DNA of 64,000 nt. It comes from JANNNX01 sp031398745 (GTDB lineage Bacteria; Actinomycetota; Acidimicrobiia; Acidimicrobiales; CADCSY01). Below, one piece after another: positions 25,372 through 33,762 of this stretch. Position 1 is the stretch's first letter. Every line of letters begins with the position of its first letter. The translations under genes were made by a program, and so were the position numbers. The stretch is from contig JANNNX010000007.1 of NCBI GenBank assembly GCA_031398745.1, positions 59,012-123,011 of the forward strand, given 5' to 3'. The notes under the pieces were generated by a model, which was given only the letters and a program-made list of their open reading frames with translations, did not search any database and was not told where the DNA came from.

Positions 25372-26331
25372 CTAGCTCTGGCGAGCGGCGAGCTGCTTCT
25401 CGATCCAGCGGTAGGTCTGGGACAGACCCTCCTCCAGATCGATGCTCGGCTCCCAGCCCAGCACCTCGCGCAGCTTGGTGTTGTCGGAGTTGCGGCCGCG
25501 GACGCCCTGGGGCCCCGGCACGTGCTCGAGGCCGAGCGACTTGCCGGAGATACCGATGACGATGTTGGCCAGCTCGTCGATGGTGACCATCCGGTCGGTG
25601 CCCAGGTTCAGGGGCTCGCCGTGGTCGCTCTGCATGAGGCGGTAGATGCCCTCCACGCAGTCGTCGATGTAGCAGAAGGAGCGCGTCTGCTGGCCGTCGC
25701 CCCAGATCTCGATGGACGAGCCACCGTCGGCCAGCGCCACCTTGCGGCACATCGCCGCCGGCGCCTTCTCACGTCCACCCTCGAAGGTGCCCGACGGGCC
25801 GTAGATGTTGTGGAAGCGGGCGATGCGCACCGGGAGGCCGAACTCCTCGGCCGCGTACAGGCACAGCTTCTCGGTGACCAGCTTCTCCCAGCCATAGGCG
25901 TCCTGGGGGTTGGCCGGATAGGCGTCCTCCTCGCGGAGGGGGGCGATGTCGGCCTCCTCCTGGAGGTGCTCGGGGTAGATGCAGGCCGACGAGGAGTAGA
26001 AGAGGCGCTGCACACCGTTGACCCGGCACGCGTCGACCACGTGGAAGTTGATGAGGCCGTTGTTGCGCAGGATGGTGGCGTGGTTCTGGGAGATGAAGCC
26101 CATGCCGCCCATGTCCGCGGCCAACGTGTAGACGTGGTCGATGCCCCGGGTGGCCTCGAGGCAGGCGTCCCATCGACGGAGGTCGAGAAGCTCGAACTCG
26201 TCGGCATCGCTGTCGTCGAACTCGGGCGGCTTCACGTCGACGCCGCGGACCCAGTAGCCGCGCTCCTTGAGGTAGTGCACCAAGTGGTGGCCGATGAAGC
26301 CACCTGCGCCCGTCACCAGCACTCGTTCCAT
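25372..26331 (-). CDS. GDP-mannose 3,5-epimerase-like NAD-dependent sugar epimerase
   Basis: 319 residues from ATG 26331. Extended SDR with GAGGFIG (8-14) and the YGWEK pair (Tyr146, Lys150). It carries the specific plant GME features: SSSACIYPE with the catalytic-type Cys117, AADMGGMGFI, and GREKAPAAMCRK with the second catalytic-type Lys. In plants the enzyme converts GDP-mannose to GDP-L-galactose (and GDP-L-gulose) for ascorbate and cell walls. Here it would give GDP-L-galactose or a related sugar for the polysaccharide. No GDP-mannose pyrophosphorylase is in the window. Confidence 0.85.
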   Translation of the reverse strand: MERVLVTGAGGFIGHHLVHYLKERGYWVRGVDVKPPEFDDSDADEFELLDLRRWDACLEATRGIDHVYTLAADMGGMGFISQNHATILRNNGLINFHVVDACRVNGVQRLFYSSSACIYPEHLQEEADIAPLREEDAYPANPQDAYGWEKLVTEKLCLYAAEEFGLPVRIARFHNIYGPSGTFEGGREKAPAAMCRKVALADGGSSIEIWGDGQQTRSFCYIDDCVEGIYRLMQSDHGEPLNLGTDRMVTIDELANIVIGISGKSLGLEHVPGPQGVRGRNSDNTKLREVLGWEPSIDLEEGLSQTYRWIEKQLAARQS

Positions 26332-26368
26332 CAGGCCCTCGCTCCTCGTCGTTCCGACATCCGTACCA

Positions 26369-28060
26369 CTATCGGCCGGCGGATGAACCGGGCTGAGCCG
26401 TTTCCGGGCTGCCGCTGCCGTTCCCATTGACCCGGACCTCCTCGGCCAGCGAGTCGCTCTCCAGGCGCAGGTTGCTGGAGTGGGCGTGGTATGCCGAGAG
26501 CTCGGGCCGCAAGGGGGCCTTGTTGTAGACGTAGCCCACGATGGGGGTACCGGCGAAGCGCAGGCGGTCGACCACCTCGCTGGCCCGGGCCGCCGAGGTG
26601 AGGTGACCGACGACCACGACGGCGCTGTCGACGTAGCTGGCGACGATGGCCGAGTACGCCACCTGGAGCAGCGGCGGGCAGTCGACCAGCACCACCTCGA
26701 AGCGCTCGGCGAGCTGGCGGAAGATGTCGCGGGCCTGCACCGACTCGAGGAACTCGTGGGCCGACGAGGTCCGGAAGCCCGGGGGCAACACGGTGACCGT
26801 GCCCCCCTCGACCATGGTCACGGTGTGCAGGGCCTCGTCCAGCGTGGACCGGCCCTCGACCACGTCGGCCATGCCTGCGACCTCGGGCTCCGACAGGAGC
26901 AGGCGCGACAGGTCGCGCGTCTCGAAGTCGGCGTCGACCAGCACCACGTTGGTGCCGTGGCGAGCCAGGGCGATGCCGGTGTTGGCGACGACGGTGCTCT
27001 TGCCCTCCGACAAGGTGGCCGAGGTGACCACGAACGAGCTGCCCCGCCCGGTCGCCGAGAGGCGCTCGATGTTGAGCGACGCTGCCGCGAACCGGAACGA
27101 CTCGGCCGCCGCGGTGCGGGGCGCGCTGACCACCGGCAGCCGGGAGCGGATCTTCTCGAACGAGAAGTCGGGCACGTCGGCCAGCAGGGGCGCACCCAGC
27201 ACGGCCTCGGGACCGCCGCGGTCCTCGAACCGTCGACGCCGCAGGGCCAGGGCGTAGGCCGTGGCCGCCCCCACCACCGCTCCGAGCACGAGCGCCACGA
27301 TGGCCAGGCGGGCCGAGCCGCCCCCGGCCTCGGCGGTGACCGCCCGGTCATAGAGGGTGATACCGGTGTTGGTCTGCTGCGCCTCGAGATCGAGCTCGTC
27401 CCGAAGCTGCTCGTACTCCGAGACCCGACCGATCAGCTCGTCGCGCTGGGCCACCAGCTGCTCGTACTCGGGGGTCTGGTTGATGGTGACGCTGGTGTTG
27501 AATTCCGAGCGGATCTGGGCCGTGAGGGTGGAGATCTGCCCGTTCAACGAGTCGATCTTGGATTGCAGGAGCTCCTGCTGCTCGTCGCTGTCGGCCTGCT
27601 TGGTCTGCTGGCGGACCTCGAGATAGGCGTCGAGGATGGCGTTGGCACCATCGACCGCGACCACCTCCGACGGCGCTTCGTAGGACACGGTGATCTTGCC
27701 GCTGACGTCGTCCAGCACGACCGTGCGACCGGCCAGTACGTCGGCCGCGGTCAGGCCGGTGTCGTGCTCGGCGTTGATCTTCTCGGCGGCGGCGGCCGCC
27801 GTCTGGTTCGACTCGAGGATGACCTGCTGGTCGGACGCATAGCGGGCGGGGTCGGTGACCACGCCGTCGGCCCCGAACACGGTCTGGGACGACGGGTCCT
27901 CGACCACCAGCACCGCCTCGGCGCCGTAGGTGGTGGCACTCAGGCGCCCGAGGAGCAGGGAGGTCACGACGGCCACCGCCAGGGTGAATCCGAAGACGAA
28001 CTTGTAGCGCCAGATGGCAGCGAGCAGCGAGGGCTCGGTGGAGCTGGTCTGTGGGGTCAT
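26369..28060 (-). CDS. Polysaccharide co-polymerase / bacterial tyrosine kinase (Wzz-Wzc/CapAB-like)
   Basis: 563 residues. A Wzz domain has two membrane helices (about 19-38 and 250-273) and an extracellular coiled coil between them. A cytosolic P-loop kinase domain follows: Walker A SATLSEGKST (347-356), Walker A' VVLVDADF (372-379), Walker B VVLVD (456-460). It controls chain length and export of the polysaccharide. The usual C-terminal tyrosine cluster is missing: the last 60 residues contain a single Tyr (near 524) and are Ser/Asn/Gly-rich. Leads the minus-strand operon toward the GT2 gene at 21 kb. Confidence 0.9.
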   Translation of the reverse strand: MTPQTSSTEPSLLAAIWRYKFVFGFTLAVAVVTSLLLGRLSATTYGAEAVLVVEDPSSQTVFGADGVVTDPARYASDQQVILESNQTAAAAAEKINAEHDTGLTAADVLAGRTVVLDDVSGKITVSYEAPSEVVAVDGANAILDAYLEVRQQTKQADSDEQQELLQSKIDSLNGQISTLTAQIRSEFNTSVTINQTPEYEQLVAQRDELIGRVSEYEQLRDELDLEAQQTNTGITLYDRAVTAEAGGGSARLAIVALVLGAVVGAATAYALALRRRRFEDRGGPEAVLGAPLLADVPDFSFEKIRSRLPVVSAPRTAAAESFRFAAASLNIERLSATGRGSSFVVTSATLSEGKSTVVANTGIALARHGTNVVLVDADFETRDLSRLLLSEPEVAGMADVVEGRSTLDEALHTVTMVEGGTVTVLPPGFRTSSAHEFLESVQARDIFRQLAERFEVVLVDCPPLLQVAYSAIVASYVDSAVVVVGHLTSAARASEVVDRLRFAGTPIVGYVYNKAPLRPELSAYHAHSSNLRLESDSLAEEVRVNGNGSGSPETAQPGSSAGR

Positions 28061-28224
28061 CGGAGCTCGGGGCCTGTCATCGAGGAGCGAGGGTACGGGT
28101 GTGGGACCAAGCTACAAGCGGTGGTGAGACGACCACACACGGGGCTCGCCGTGGCCGAGGGAGACGGTGGCGGAAGTACACGGTCGGCAACTCGACATGC
28201 GGGGACACACGATCTGTCCCAATG

Positions 28225-29163
28225 CTACCGAGTCGACCCGACGACCGGCCCGCGCCGCAGCGCCCACGGCCGTTGCTGGCCGAGCTTGCGCACCACGTAG
28301 GGGGGATCGAGGACGCTGGCCGCGGCCAGGTGCAGGCCGGCCGCCACGCGCCGGCGCTGGAGCAGAGAGAGGCCGGCCCGGCGGTAGTGGGCGTTCGCCC
28401 GATCCAGTCGGCGCTCGTTGAGGGTGGGTCGGTAGGTCGCCAGGTAGTCCTCCCACTCGAGCACCTCCCCCCGGTCGAGAGCTCGGAACTTGGCCTGGAT
28501 GTAGCGCCCCGAGAGCAGGATCTCTCGCCAGGCGACCATCGAGACGCTGTTGGGGTGCATGCGGTAGCCGCCCAGCACCTCGTCGAGCACGACGACGCGG
28601 CCATGACGGGCCAGTCGGGCCAGGAGCTCGAGGTCCTCCGAGGGGTGGGCCGCGAACAGGCCCACGGCGTCGAGGGCGCGGCGCCGGATGAGCAGGCTGG
28701 CGGGAGCCACGGGCATCAGCGCACCGGCCCGCAGCGCGGCCTCGTCGGCTTCGTCCAACGTCTGGCCGCGGATGCCGAGCACGGTGCCGTCGGGGCTGAT
28801 GTAGCGCAGGAGAGAGCCGACGGCCACCACGTCGGGGCGAGACTCCAGGAGGGCGACCTGGCGGGCGGTCTTGGAGGGGTCCCACAGATCGTCCGCGTCG
28901 AGCAGGGCAATCAGCTCGCCGGAGGACTCCTCGATCGCCCGATTGCGGGCACCGGCGACGCCCCGATTCGATTGCTGGAGAACCCTCACCCGAGAGTCCC
29001 CGGTGGTCGAGGCGATCTCGAAGGTGTTGTCGGTCGAGCCGTTGTCGACCACGATCACCTCCAGCGCCGAGTACTCCTGGGTCAACACCGACTGGAGGGT
29101 CTCGGCGAGGAAGGGTCCGGCGTTGTGGGCCGGGATCACGACGGAGACGAGGGGCACGTTCAT
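28225..29163 (-). CDS. Family 2 glycosyltransferase
   Basis: 312 residues from ATG 29163, with GGAGG seven bases upstream. GT-A fold: LVSVVIPAHNAGPFLAETL, VIVVDNGSTDNT, RGVAGARNRAIEE and the DxD motif in ALLDADDLWDP. The C-terminal 60 residues form a helical region without clear membrane helices. Divergent from the pair of GT2 genes on the plus strand, with 103 bases of shared upstream region. Confidence 0.88.
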   Translation of the reverse strand: MNVPLVSVVIPAHNAGPFLAETLQSVLTQEYSALEVIVVDNGSTDNTFEIASTTGDSRVRVLQQSNRGVAGARNRAIEESSGELIALLDADDLWDPSKTARQVALLESRPDVVAVGSLLRYISPDGTVLGIRGQTLDEADEAALRAGALMPVAPASLLIRRRALDAVGLFAAHPSEDLELLARLARHGRVVVLDEVLGGYRMHPNSVSMVAWREILLSGRYIQAKFRALDRGEVLEWEDYLATYRPTLNERRLDRANAHYRRAGLSLLQRRRVAAGLHLAAASVLDPPYVVRKLGQQRPWALRRGPVVGSTR

Positions 29164-29266
29164 GCAACCTCCATCGGTCAGGGGTGTGCAGGACTGTACG
29201 GCGACGCCGGCCGCCGGCCCGTACACCACTTATAGCGTTGTTTTCCTCACTGGTAGCGTTGGTCGG

Positions 29267-30265
29267 ATGGATCGCTCCGTCACTGTCATCACCCCGACCT
29301 ACGGGCGCCCCGAGCTACTGGCCCGCGCCGTGGCGTCGGCCGTCGCCCAGCGCGACGTGGATGTCGAGGTGCACGTGGTCGCCAACCCCGACGAGGACCC
29401 CCTCACCCATGAGGTGCTCGAGCGCTGGCCCGCCCACGCCCGACTCGTCCCGTGGCGAGGCCGGGAGAACGCCGGCGTCAAGCGCGACCACGCCCTGGCC
29501 GGGGTGACGACCGAGTGGGTCGCATTCCTCGACGACGACGACCTGTGGGCTCCCGACAACCTCGCCGAACAGCTCGACGCCCTCGACGCCGCGCCCGAGT
29601 GCTCGTGGTCCTGTGGCGGGTCGCTCCATGTCGACGAAGACCTCCGGCCGCTGGCGGCCGCCCACCCCCCCGACCCCGAGTACCTCCACGACCGCCTGCT
29701 CGCCGCCAACGTCATACCCGGCGGGGTCGGCGGGGTCGTGGTCCGCAGCGAGCTGGCGCGCCGGGTGGGTGGGTTCGGGGGTCCGGATCCCGAGGCGACG
29801 CCGCTGCGGGTCTCGGAGGACTGGGACCTCTGGATCCGCCTCTCGGCCCGGAGCTCGATCGCCACCGTCGACCGGCCACTGCACCTGTACCGGGTCTCGT
29901 CCCAGAGCTCCTCCCACACCGCCAACGCGGAGAGCGCCGACCGTCAGGTCATCACCGAGCGCTACCGGGCCGAACGGGCCAGCTCGAGCGTCGAGCTCGA
30001 CGACGACGCCGCCGCTCACTACGAGGCTCGACACGACGTGCGGGCCGGGCGCCGCTGGGCTGCCGCCGAGCGGTTCGCCGGCATCGCCCTCCGATCCCGC
30101 CGTCCGGCCTACCTGGCCTACGCCCTGGCCGCGGCGGCCGCCCCCCAGGTCCTCGACCAGATGATCAACCGCCGCAGCGCTCGGGGCGTGCCGGTCGAGT
30201 GGATCAACGAGGTGTCGAGCTGGCTGCCGGCCGCGCTCTCCCCCCGCCCGTGGGCACTGACGTGA
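29267..30265 (+). CDS. Family 2 glycosyltransferase (tandem copy 1)
   Basis: 332 residues from ATG 29267. Motifs: VTVITPTYGRPELLARAV, the nucleotide-sugar pattern ENAGVKRDHAL, and the metal-binding acidic run VAFLDDDDLWAPDN. Then ECSWSCGGSLHVDEDLRPLA and SEDWDLWIRLSA. It is about half identical with the next gene along the full length, so the two are tandem duplicates. The TGA overlaps the next GTG, suggesting coupled translation. Probable role: adding a sugar to the lipid-linked repeat. Confidence 0.88.
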   Translation: MDRSVTVITPTYGRPELLARAVASAVAQRDVDVEVHVVANPDEDPLTHEVLERWPAHARLVPWRGRENAGVKRDHALAGVTTEWVAFLDDDDLWAPDNLAEQLDALDAAPECSWSCGGSLHVDEDLRPLAAAHPPDPEYLHDRLLAANVIPGGVGGVVVRSELARRVGGFGGPDPEATPLRVSEDWDLWIRLSARSSIATVDRPLHLYRVSSQSSSHTANAESADRQVITERYRAERASSSVELDDDAAAHYEARHDVRAGRRWAAAERFAGIALRSRRPAYLAYALAAAAAPQVLDQMINRRSARGVPVEWINEVSSWLPAALSPRPWALT

Positions 30266-31326
30266 CGCCCGAGCCGCCCGCGCCCCGCGCCACCACGGTG
30301 GTGGTGGCGACCCACGGTCGGGCCCACCTGCTGGCCGAGTCGTTGCCTCGGCTGCTCGGCCAGCAGGCGGTTCCGGTCGAGGTGCTGCTGGTCTGCGACC
30401 CGACCAGCAACCCGGAGACGGTGGCGCTGGTGATGGCACTGGGCGACCCACGGGTGCGGGTGCTGGCCCACGACGGCCCGGAGGACGTGGGGACCAAGCG
30501 CAACGTGGGGATCGACGCCACGACCACGCCGTGGGTCGCCTTCTGCGACGACGACGACCTCTGGGCCCCGGACAAACTGGCGGCCCAGCACGACGCCCTG
30601 ACCGCCCGACCCGACGCCTCCTGGTCCTGCACCGGGGCGCTCCACGTCGACGACCGCCTGCGGCCGCTGGCCGCGGCCCGCGCTCCGTCGAGCGGAGACA
30701 TCTACCAGGCGCTGCTGCTCCTCAACGTGGTGCCGGGGGGCGGGTCCGGCGTGTTGGCCGACACCACCTTGATCCGCAAGGTCGGCGGCTTCCGCCACCA
30801 CCTCGCCGACGACCCGGCCAAGGACATCGGCTACGTCGAGGACTGGGACCTCTGGATCCGCTTGGCCCACGCCAGCCCGGTGGCCGCGGTCGATCGGCCG
30901 CTGCTCGCCTACCGGGTCTGGACCGGGTCGAAGTCCCACCGGGCCGACCGCCAGGCCGCCAGCCACCGGGTCCTCGAGGCCCACCTGGCACCCGAGCGCC
31001 GACGCCTGGGCCTGGTGCGCGACGACACCGCCATGATGCGCTTCGAAGCCCGTCAGCAGGTTCGCGCTCGCCAGCGGCGATCGGCGGCCCGCACCTACTG
31101 GGCCATCTCCCGCCGCTACCACCTCCCGGGCTACCTGGCCCTGGCCCTGGCCGCGCTCGCCTCGCCCACCCTGCTCGACCGGGCGTTCACCGCCAGCACG
31201 GCCCGAGCCGTGCCCGCGTCCTGGCGCCGGGAGGTCGCCGAGTGGCTACAGGCCACGCCGGGCTCAGTCGAAGAACGACCGCACGACGTCGCTGACCCGG
31301 TGAAGGACATCGCTGCCCATCAGTGA
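30262..31326 (+). CDS. Family 2 glycosyltransferase (tandem copy 2)
   Basis: 354 residues, GTG start inside the GTGA overlap. Features parallel the first copy: TTVVVATHGRAHLLAESL, EDVGTKRNVGIDA, VAFCDDDDLWAPDK, ASWSCTGALHVDDRLRPLA and VEDWDLWIRLAHA. The C-terminus runs 63 bases into the 3' end of the convergent DegT gene at 31264, so the two messages overlap as antisense. The last 20 residues, encoded in the overlap, are polar and look unstructured. The duplicated pair may attach two similar sugars in sequence. Confidence 0.87.
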   Translation: MTPEPPAPRATTVVVATHGRAHLLAESLPRLLGQQAVPVEVLLVCDPTSNPETVALVMALGDPRVRVLAHDGPEDVGTKRNVGIDATTTPWVAFCDDDDLWAPDKLAAQHDALTARPDASWSCTGALHVDDRLRPLAAARAPSSGDIYQALLLLNVVPGGGSGVLADTTLIRKVGGFRHHLADDPAKDIGYVEDWDLWIRLAHASPVAAVDRPLLAYRVWTGSKSHRADRQAASHRVLEAHLAPERRRLGLVRDDTAMMRFEARQQVRARQRRSAARTYWAISRRYHLPGYLALALAALASPTLLDRAFTASTARAVPASWRREVAEWLQATPGSVEERPHDVADPVKDIAAHQ

Positions 31327-32406
31327 GTGCAGCGGGATGATCACGCCCGTCCGGCTGACCGCCTCGGTCACCGCCAGGTCGTCGCGCCGGCACGAGCCGT
31401 AGAACGTCGTCTCGTGGCCGCCGATCCAGGTCTTGCCCGCACCTACCCCCGATGAGGTGAGGTGCTTGATGAAGAGGTCCCTGGTCTCCTCGTCCTCCAC
31501 CTGCAGGACGTACTCGAACGGACTGACCCCGACCCAGTCGGTGGCCGGCGTGCGCAGGCCGTCGATCCCCGCGAAGGCCTGGTCGTAGTGGAGGCAGGCA
31601 CGACGTCGGCTCTCGATGAAGGAGTCGAGCAGGGCGAGCTGGGCCAGGCCGATCGACGCCGGGACGGAGCCGAGGTGGTAGCGGTAGCCCTGGCGCAGCA
31701 CGTCGTACTGCACGCTGCGGGCCCGCTGGTAGCGGGCCGACAGGTCGGCATCGAGACCCAGCACCCGCACCTCGCGGGCCACTGCCTCCTCCTGCTCGTC
31801 GCCGAGGACCAGGGCCCCGCCCTCGAGCGAGGTGACGATCTTCACCGGGCCGAAACTGAAGCAGGTGAGATCACCGTGGGATCCCACCGCCCCGGCCGCG
31901 GTCACGGTCCCGAAGGCGTGGGCCGCATCCTCGATCACCCGTAGGCCCCGCGCCCGGGCGAGCTCGAGGATGGCGTCGGTGCCGGCGGCGCGGACGCCGG
32001 CGAAGTGGACGACGACGATGGCCTTGGTCCGAGGCGACACCAGCCGCCGCACCGACTCGGGATCGGCGCCCCAGGTCAGGGGATCGACATCGCAGAAGAC
32101 GAGATCGGCCCCGCTGGCCGACGCCGCCTGGTGCCCCGCGACGTAGTCGAACGACGGGATGATCACCTCGTCGCCGGGACCGAGGCCAGCGACGATGCTC
32201 GCCGTGTGCAGCGCGGCAGTGCCCGAGCTGGTCGCCACCACTCGCCGCCGCTCGCCGCCGAGTCGCGCCGCGATGGACTCCTCGAAGCGGGCGGTGAGCG
32301 GACCGGGACCGATCCAGCCGCCGTCGATGGCGTCCAGCGCCGCCCGGCGGACCTCGTCCCCCAGGTAGGGGACGAACAGCGGGATCTCAGGAACGCCGTC
32401 GCTCAT
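31264..32406 (-). CDS. DegT/DnrJ/EryC1 family sugar aminotransferase (copy 2)
   Basis: 380 residues, ATG start. PLP fold type I: TSSGTAALHTASIVA, GDEVIIPSFDYVAGHQA, EDAAHAFG and the PLP lysine in SFGPVKIVTSLEGGALV. It is a paralogue of the gene at 19864-21015 and shares the unusual SFGPVK context. A predicted partner is the CDP-glucose 4,6-dehydratase encoded nearby, whose 4-keto product could be aminated at C4; that assignment is inference. Next in the operon after the flippase gene, with 45 bases between. Confidence 0.87.
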   Translation of the reverse strand: MSDGVPEIPLFVPYLGDEVRRAALDAIDGGWIGPGPLTARFEESIAARLGGERRRVVATSSGTAALHTASIVAGLGPGDEVIIPSFDYVAGHQAASASGADLVFCDVDPLTWGADPESVRRLVSPRTKAIVVVHFAGVRAAGTDAILELARARGLRVIEDAAHAFGTVTAAGAVGSHGDLTCFSFGPVKIVTSLEGGALVLGDEQEEAVAREVRVLGLDADLSARYQRARSVQYDVLRQGYRYHLGSVPASIGLAQLALLDSFIESRRRACLHYDQAFAGIDGLRTPATDWVGVSPFEYVLQVEDEETRDLFIKHLTSSGVGAGKTWIGGHETTFYGSCRRDDLAVTEAVSRTGVIIPLHSLMGSDVLHRVSDVVRSFFD

Positions 32407-32451
32407 GGCCCGACAGGGTAGGGCCGCCGGGCGCCGGTTCGCTCCGGCCGA

Positions 32452-33762
32452 TCACGCCCGGCCTTGCAGGACGCGGTGGGTGGCGAAGCCCTTGACCACA
32501 GTCAGGCCGGTCACGCCGGCCAGCGCGGCCAGAGCGGCGGCCATGGCCCCGTGGTCGCCGAAGGCCAGCGCCAGCGAGACGGCCAGGATCGGGGCGACCA
32601 CGTCGGCTGCGGCCAAGACCCGCTCCCGGCGAGCGCCGATCAGGACCGACGAGAAGACCAGGGTGGCGTAGCCGATGGCCTGGCCCACGATGACCACCGG
32701 GAGCAGCCAGTCGACCTCGAAGGCCAGCGGCGAGATCCAGGTCAGGGGGCTGTGGGGCCAGGGAACGGCCGCCACCACCAGCCACCCGACGGTCAGCAGC
32801 GCGACCCCCCCGTAGAGGAGCCGGACGATGCGCCCAACCCGGGCGCCGTCGAGCTGGCGTCCGGCGGCCATGAGCTCGGGGGAAAGCACGGCCATGATCC
32901 CGACGATGAAGACGGTCACCGGCTGGCTGATGACCCGAGCCGCCTCGACGTAGCCGGCCTGGTCGGCGCCGGAACGGATGGTGACGATGGCCACCACCAG
33001 ATAGGCAGAGATCTGCTGGGCGAAGGTGCCCGACAGGATCCACTTGCCGCTGTGGAGCAGCTGGCCCAGGCGGAGTCGGAGGTCGGGCGGCGGGGGCAGG
33101 TTGCGTAGCGCCCAGGTGAGGCCGGCGCCGGCCGAGACGACGTTGGCCGCGGCCAAGCCGGCGATGGGCATCCACGACGGCGTGAACCCGGCCAGGCCGG
33201 CGACCGAGAAGATCACCGCCACCGACAGCACTTGGACGCTCGAGATGCCGGCCGCGCCCCACGATCGATCGGCCTGGTGGTAGAGGCGCCGGAGGTGGTC
33301 CTGGATGGGCGAGATGGCCGAGAGGGCGGTCGCCGCCGCGGCCAGCGCCACCCGCGCTCCGATCGGCACCGACGACGGCACGAGCAGGGTGGCGGGGCAC
33401 ACGATCAGGGCGATGCCGAACGAGACGATGCCCGCCGAGCGCACCGATTGCAGGATCAGCCGTGGCCGTTGCTCCCGGGGCAGGTCGAGAGAGCGGACCT
33501 CGATCGGCGTGAAGACCCCAGTGTTGGACACGATCGACGCCACCAGGAACGAGGCGAAGAACAGCCCGTAGGCCCCGAGGTAGTCGGGGGAGTCGTTGAA
33601 GAGGCGGTTGGCGACGATCCCGGCGGCGAAGGTGGCCAGAGACGACGCGCCGGAGTCGACCAGGCCGGCCGGCAGGCGCAGCGCCAGCCGGCGGTGCGGG
33701 GCCGACGCGCTGGTCGGGCCCGCGGCACCGTCGGTGGATCCCTCCGGCGCCGTCGCTGTCAT
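32452..33762 (-). CDS. Polysaccharide flippase-like membrane protein (Wzx candidate)
   Basis: 436 residues, about 12 membrane helices. After a Pro/Thr/Ala-rich N-terminus, DSGASSLATFAAGIVANRLF and the following helices resemble polysaccharide export proteins of the MOP/MATE superfamily. Start ATG 33762 overlaps the stop of the upstream dehydratase gene (ATGA). It would flip the lipid-linked repeat unit to the outer face, completing the Wzx/Wzy/Wzz set in this locus. Substrate specificity cannot be read from sequence. Confidence 0.8.
   Translation of the reverse strand: MTATAPEGSTDGAAGPTSASAPHRRLALRLPAGLVDSGASSLATFAAGIVANRLFNDSPDYLGAYGLFFASFLVASIVSNTGVFTPIEVRSLDLPREQRPRLILQSVRSAGIVSFGIALIVCPATLLVPSSVPIGARVALAAAATALSAISPIQDHLRRLYHQADRSWGAAGISSVQVLSVAVIFSVAGLAGFTPSWMPIAGLAAANVVSAGAGLTWALRNLPPPPDLRLRLGQLLHSGKWILSGTFAQQISAYLVVAIVTIRSGADQAGYVEAARVISQPVTVFIVGIMAVLSPELMAAGRQLDGARVGRIVRLLYGGVALLTVGWLVVAAVPWPHSPLTWISPLAFEVDWLLPVVIVGQAIGYATLVFSSVLIGARRERVLAAADVVAPILAVSLALAFGDHGAMAAALAALAGVTGLTVVKGFATHRVLQGRA

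Noticed and set aside
28061..28224. Promoter in front of the Wzz/BY-kinase gene
   Set aside because: No -35/-10 pair with acceptable spacing found by eye.
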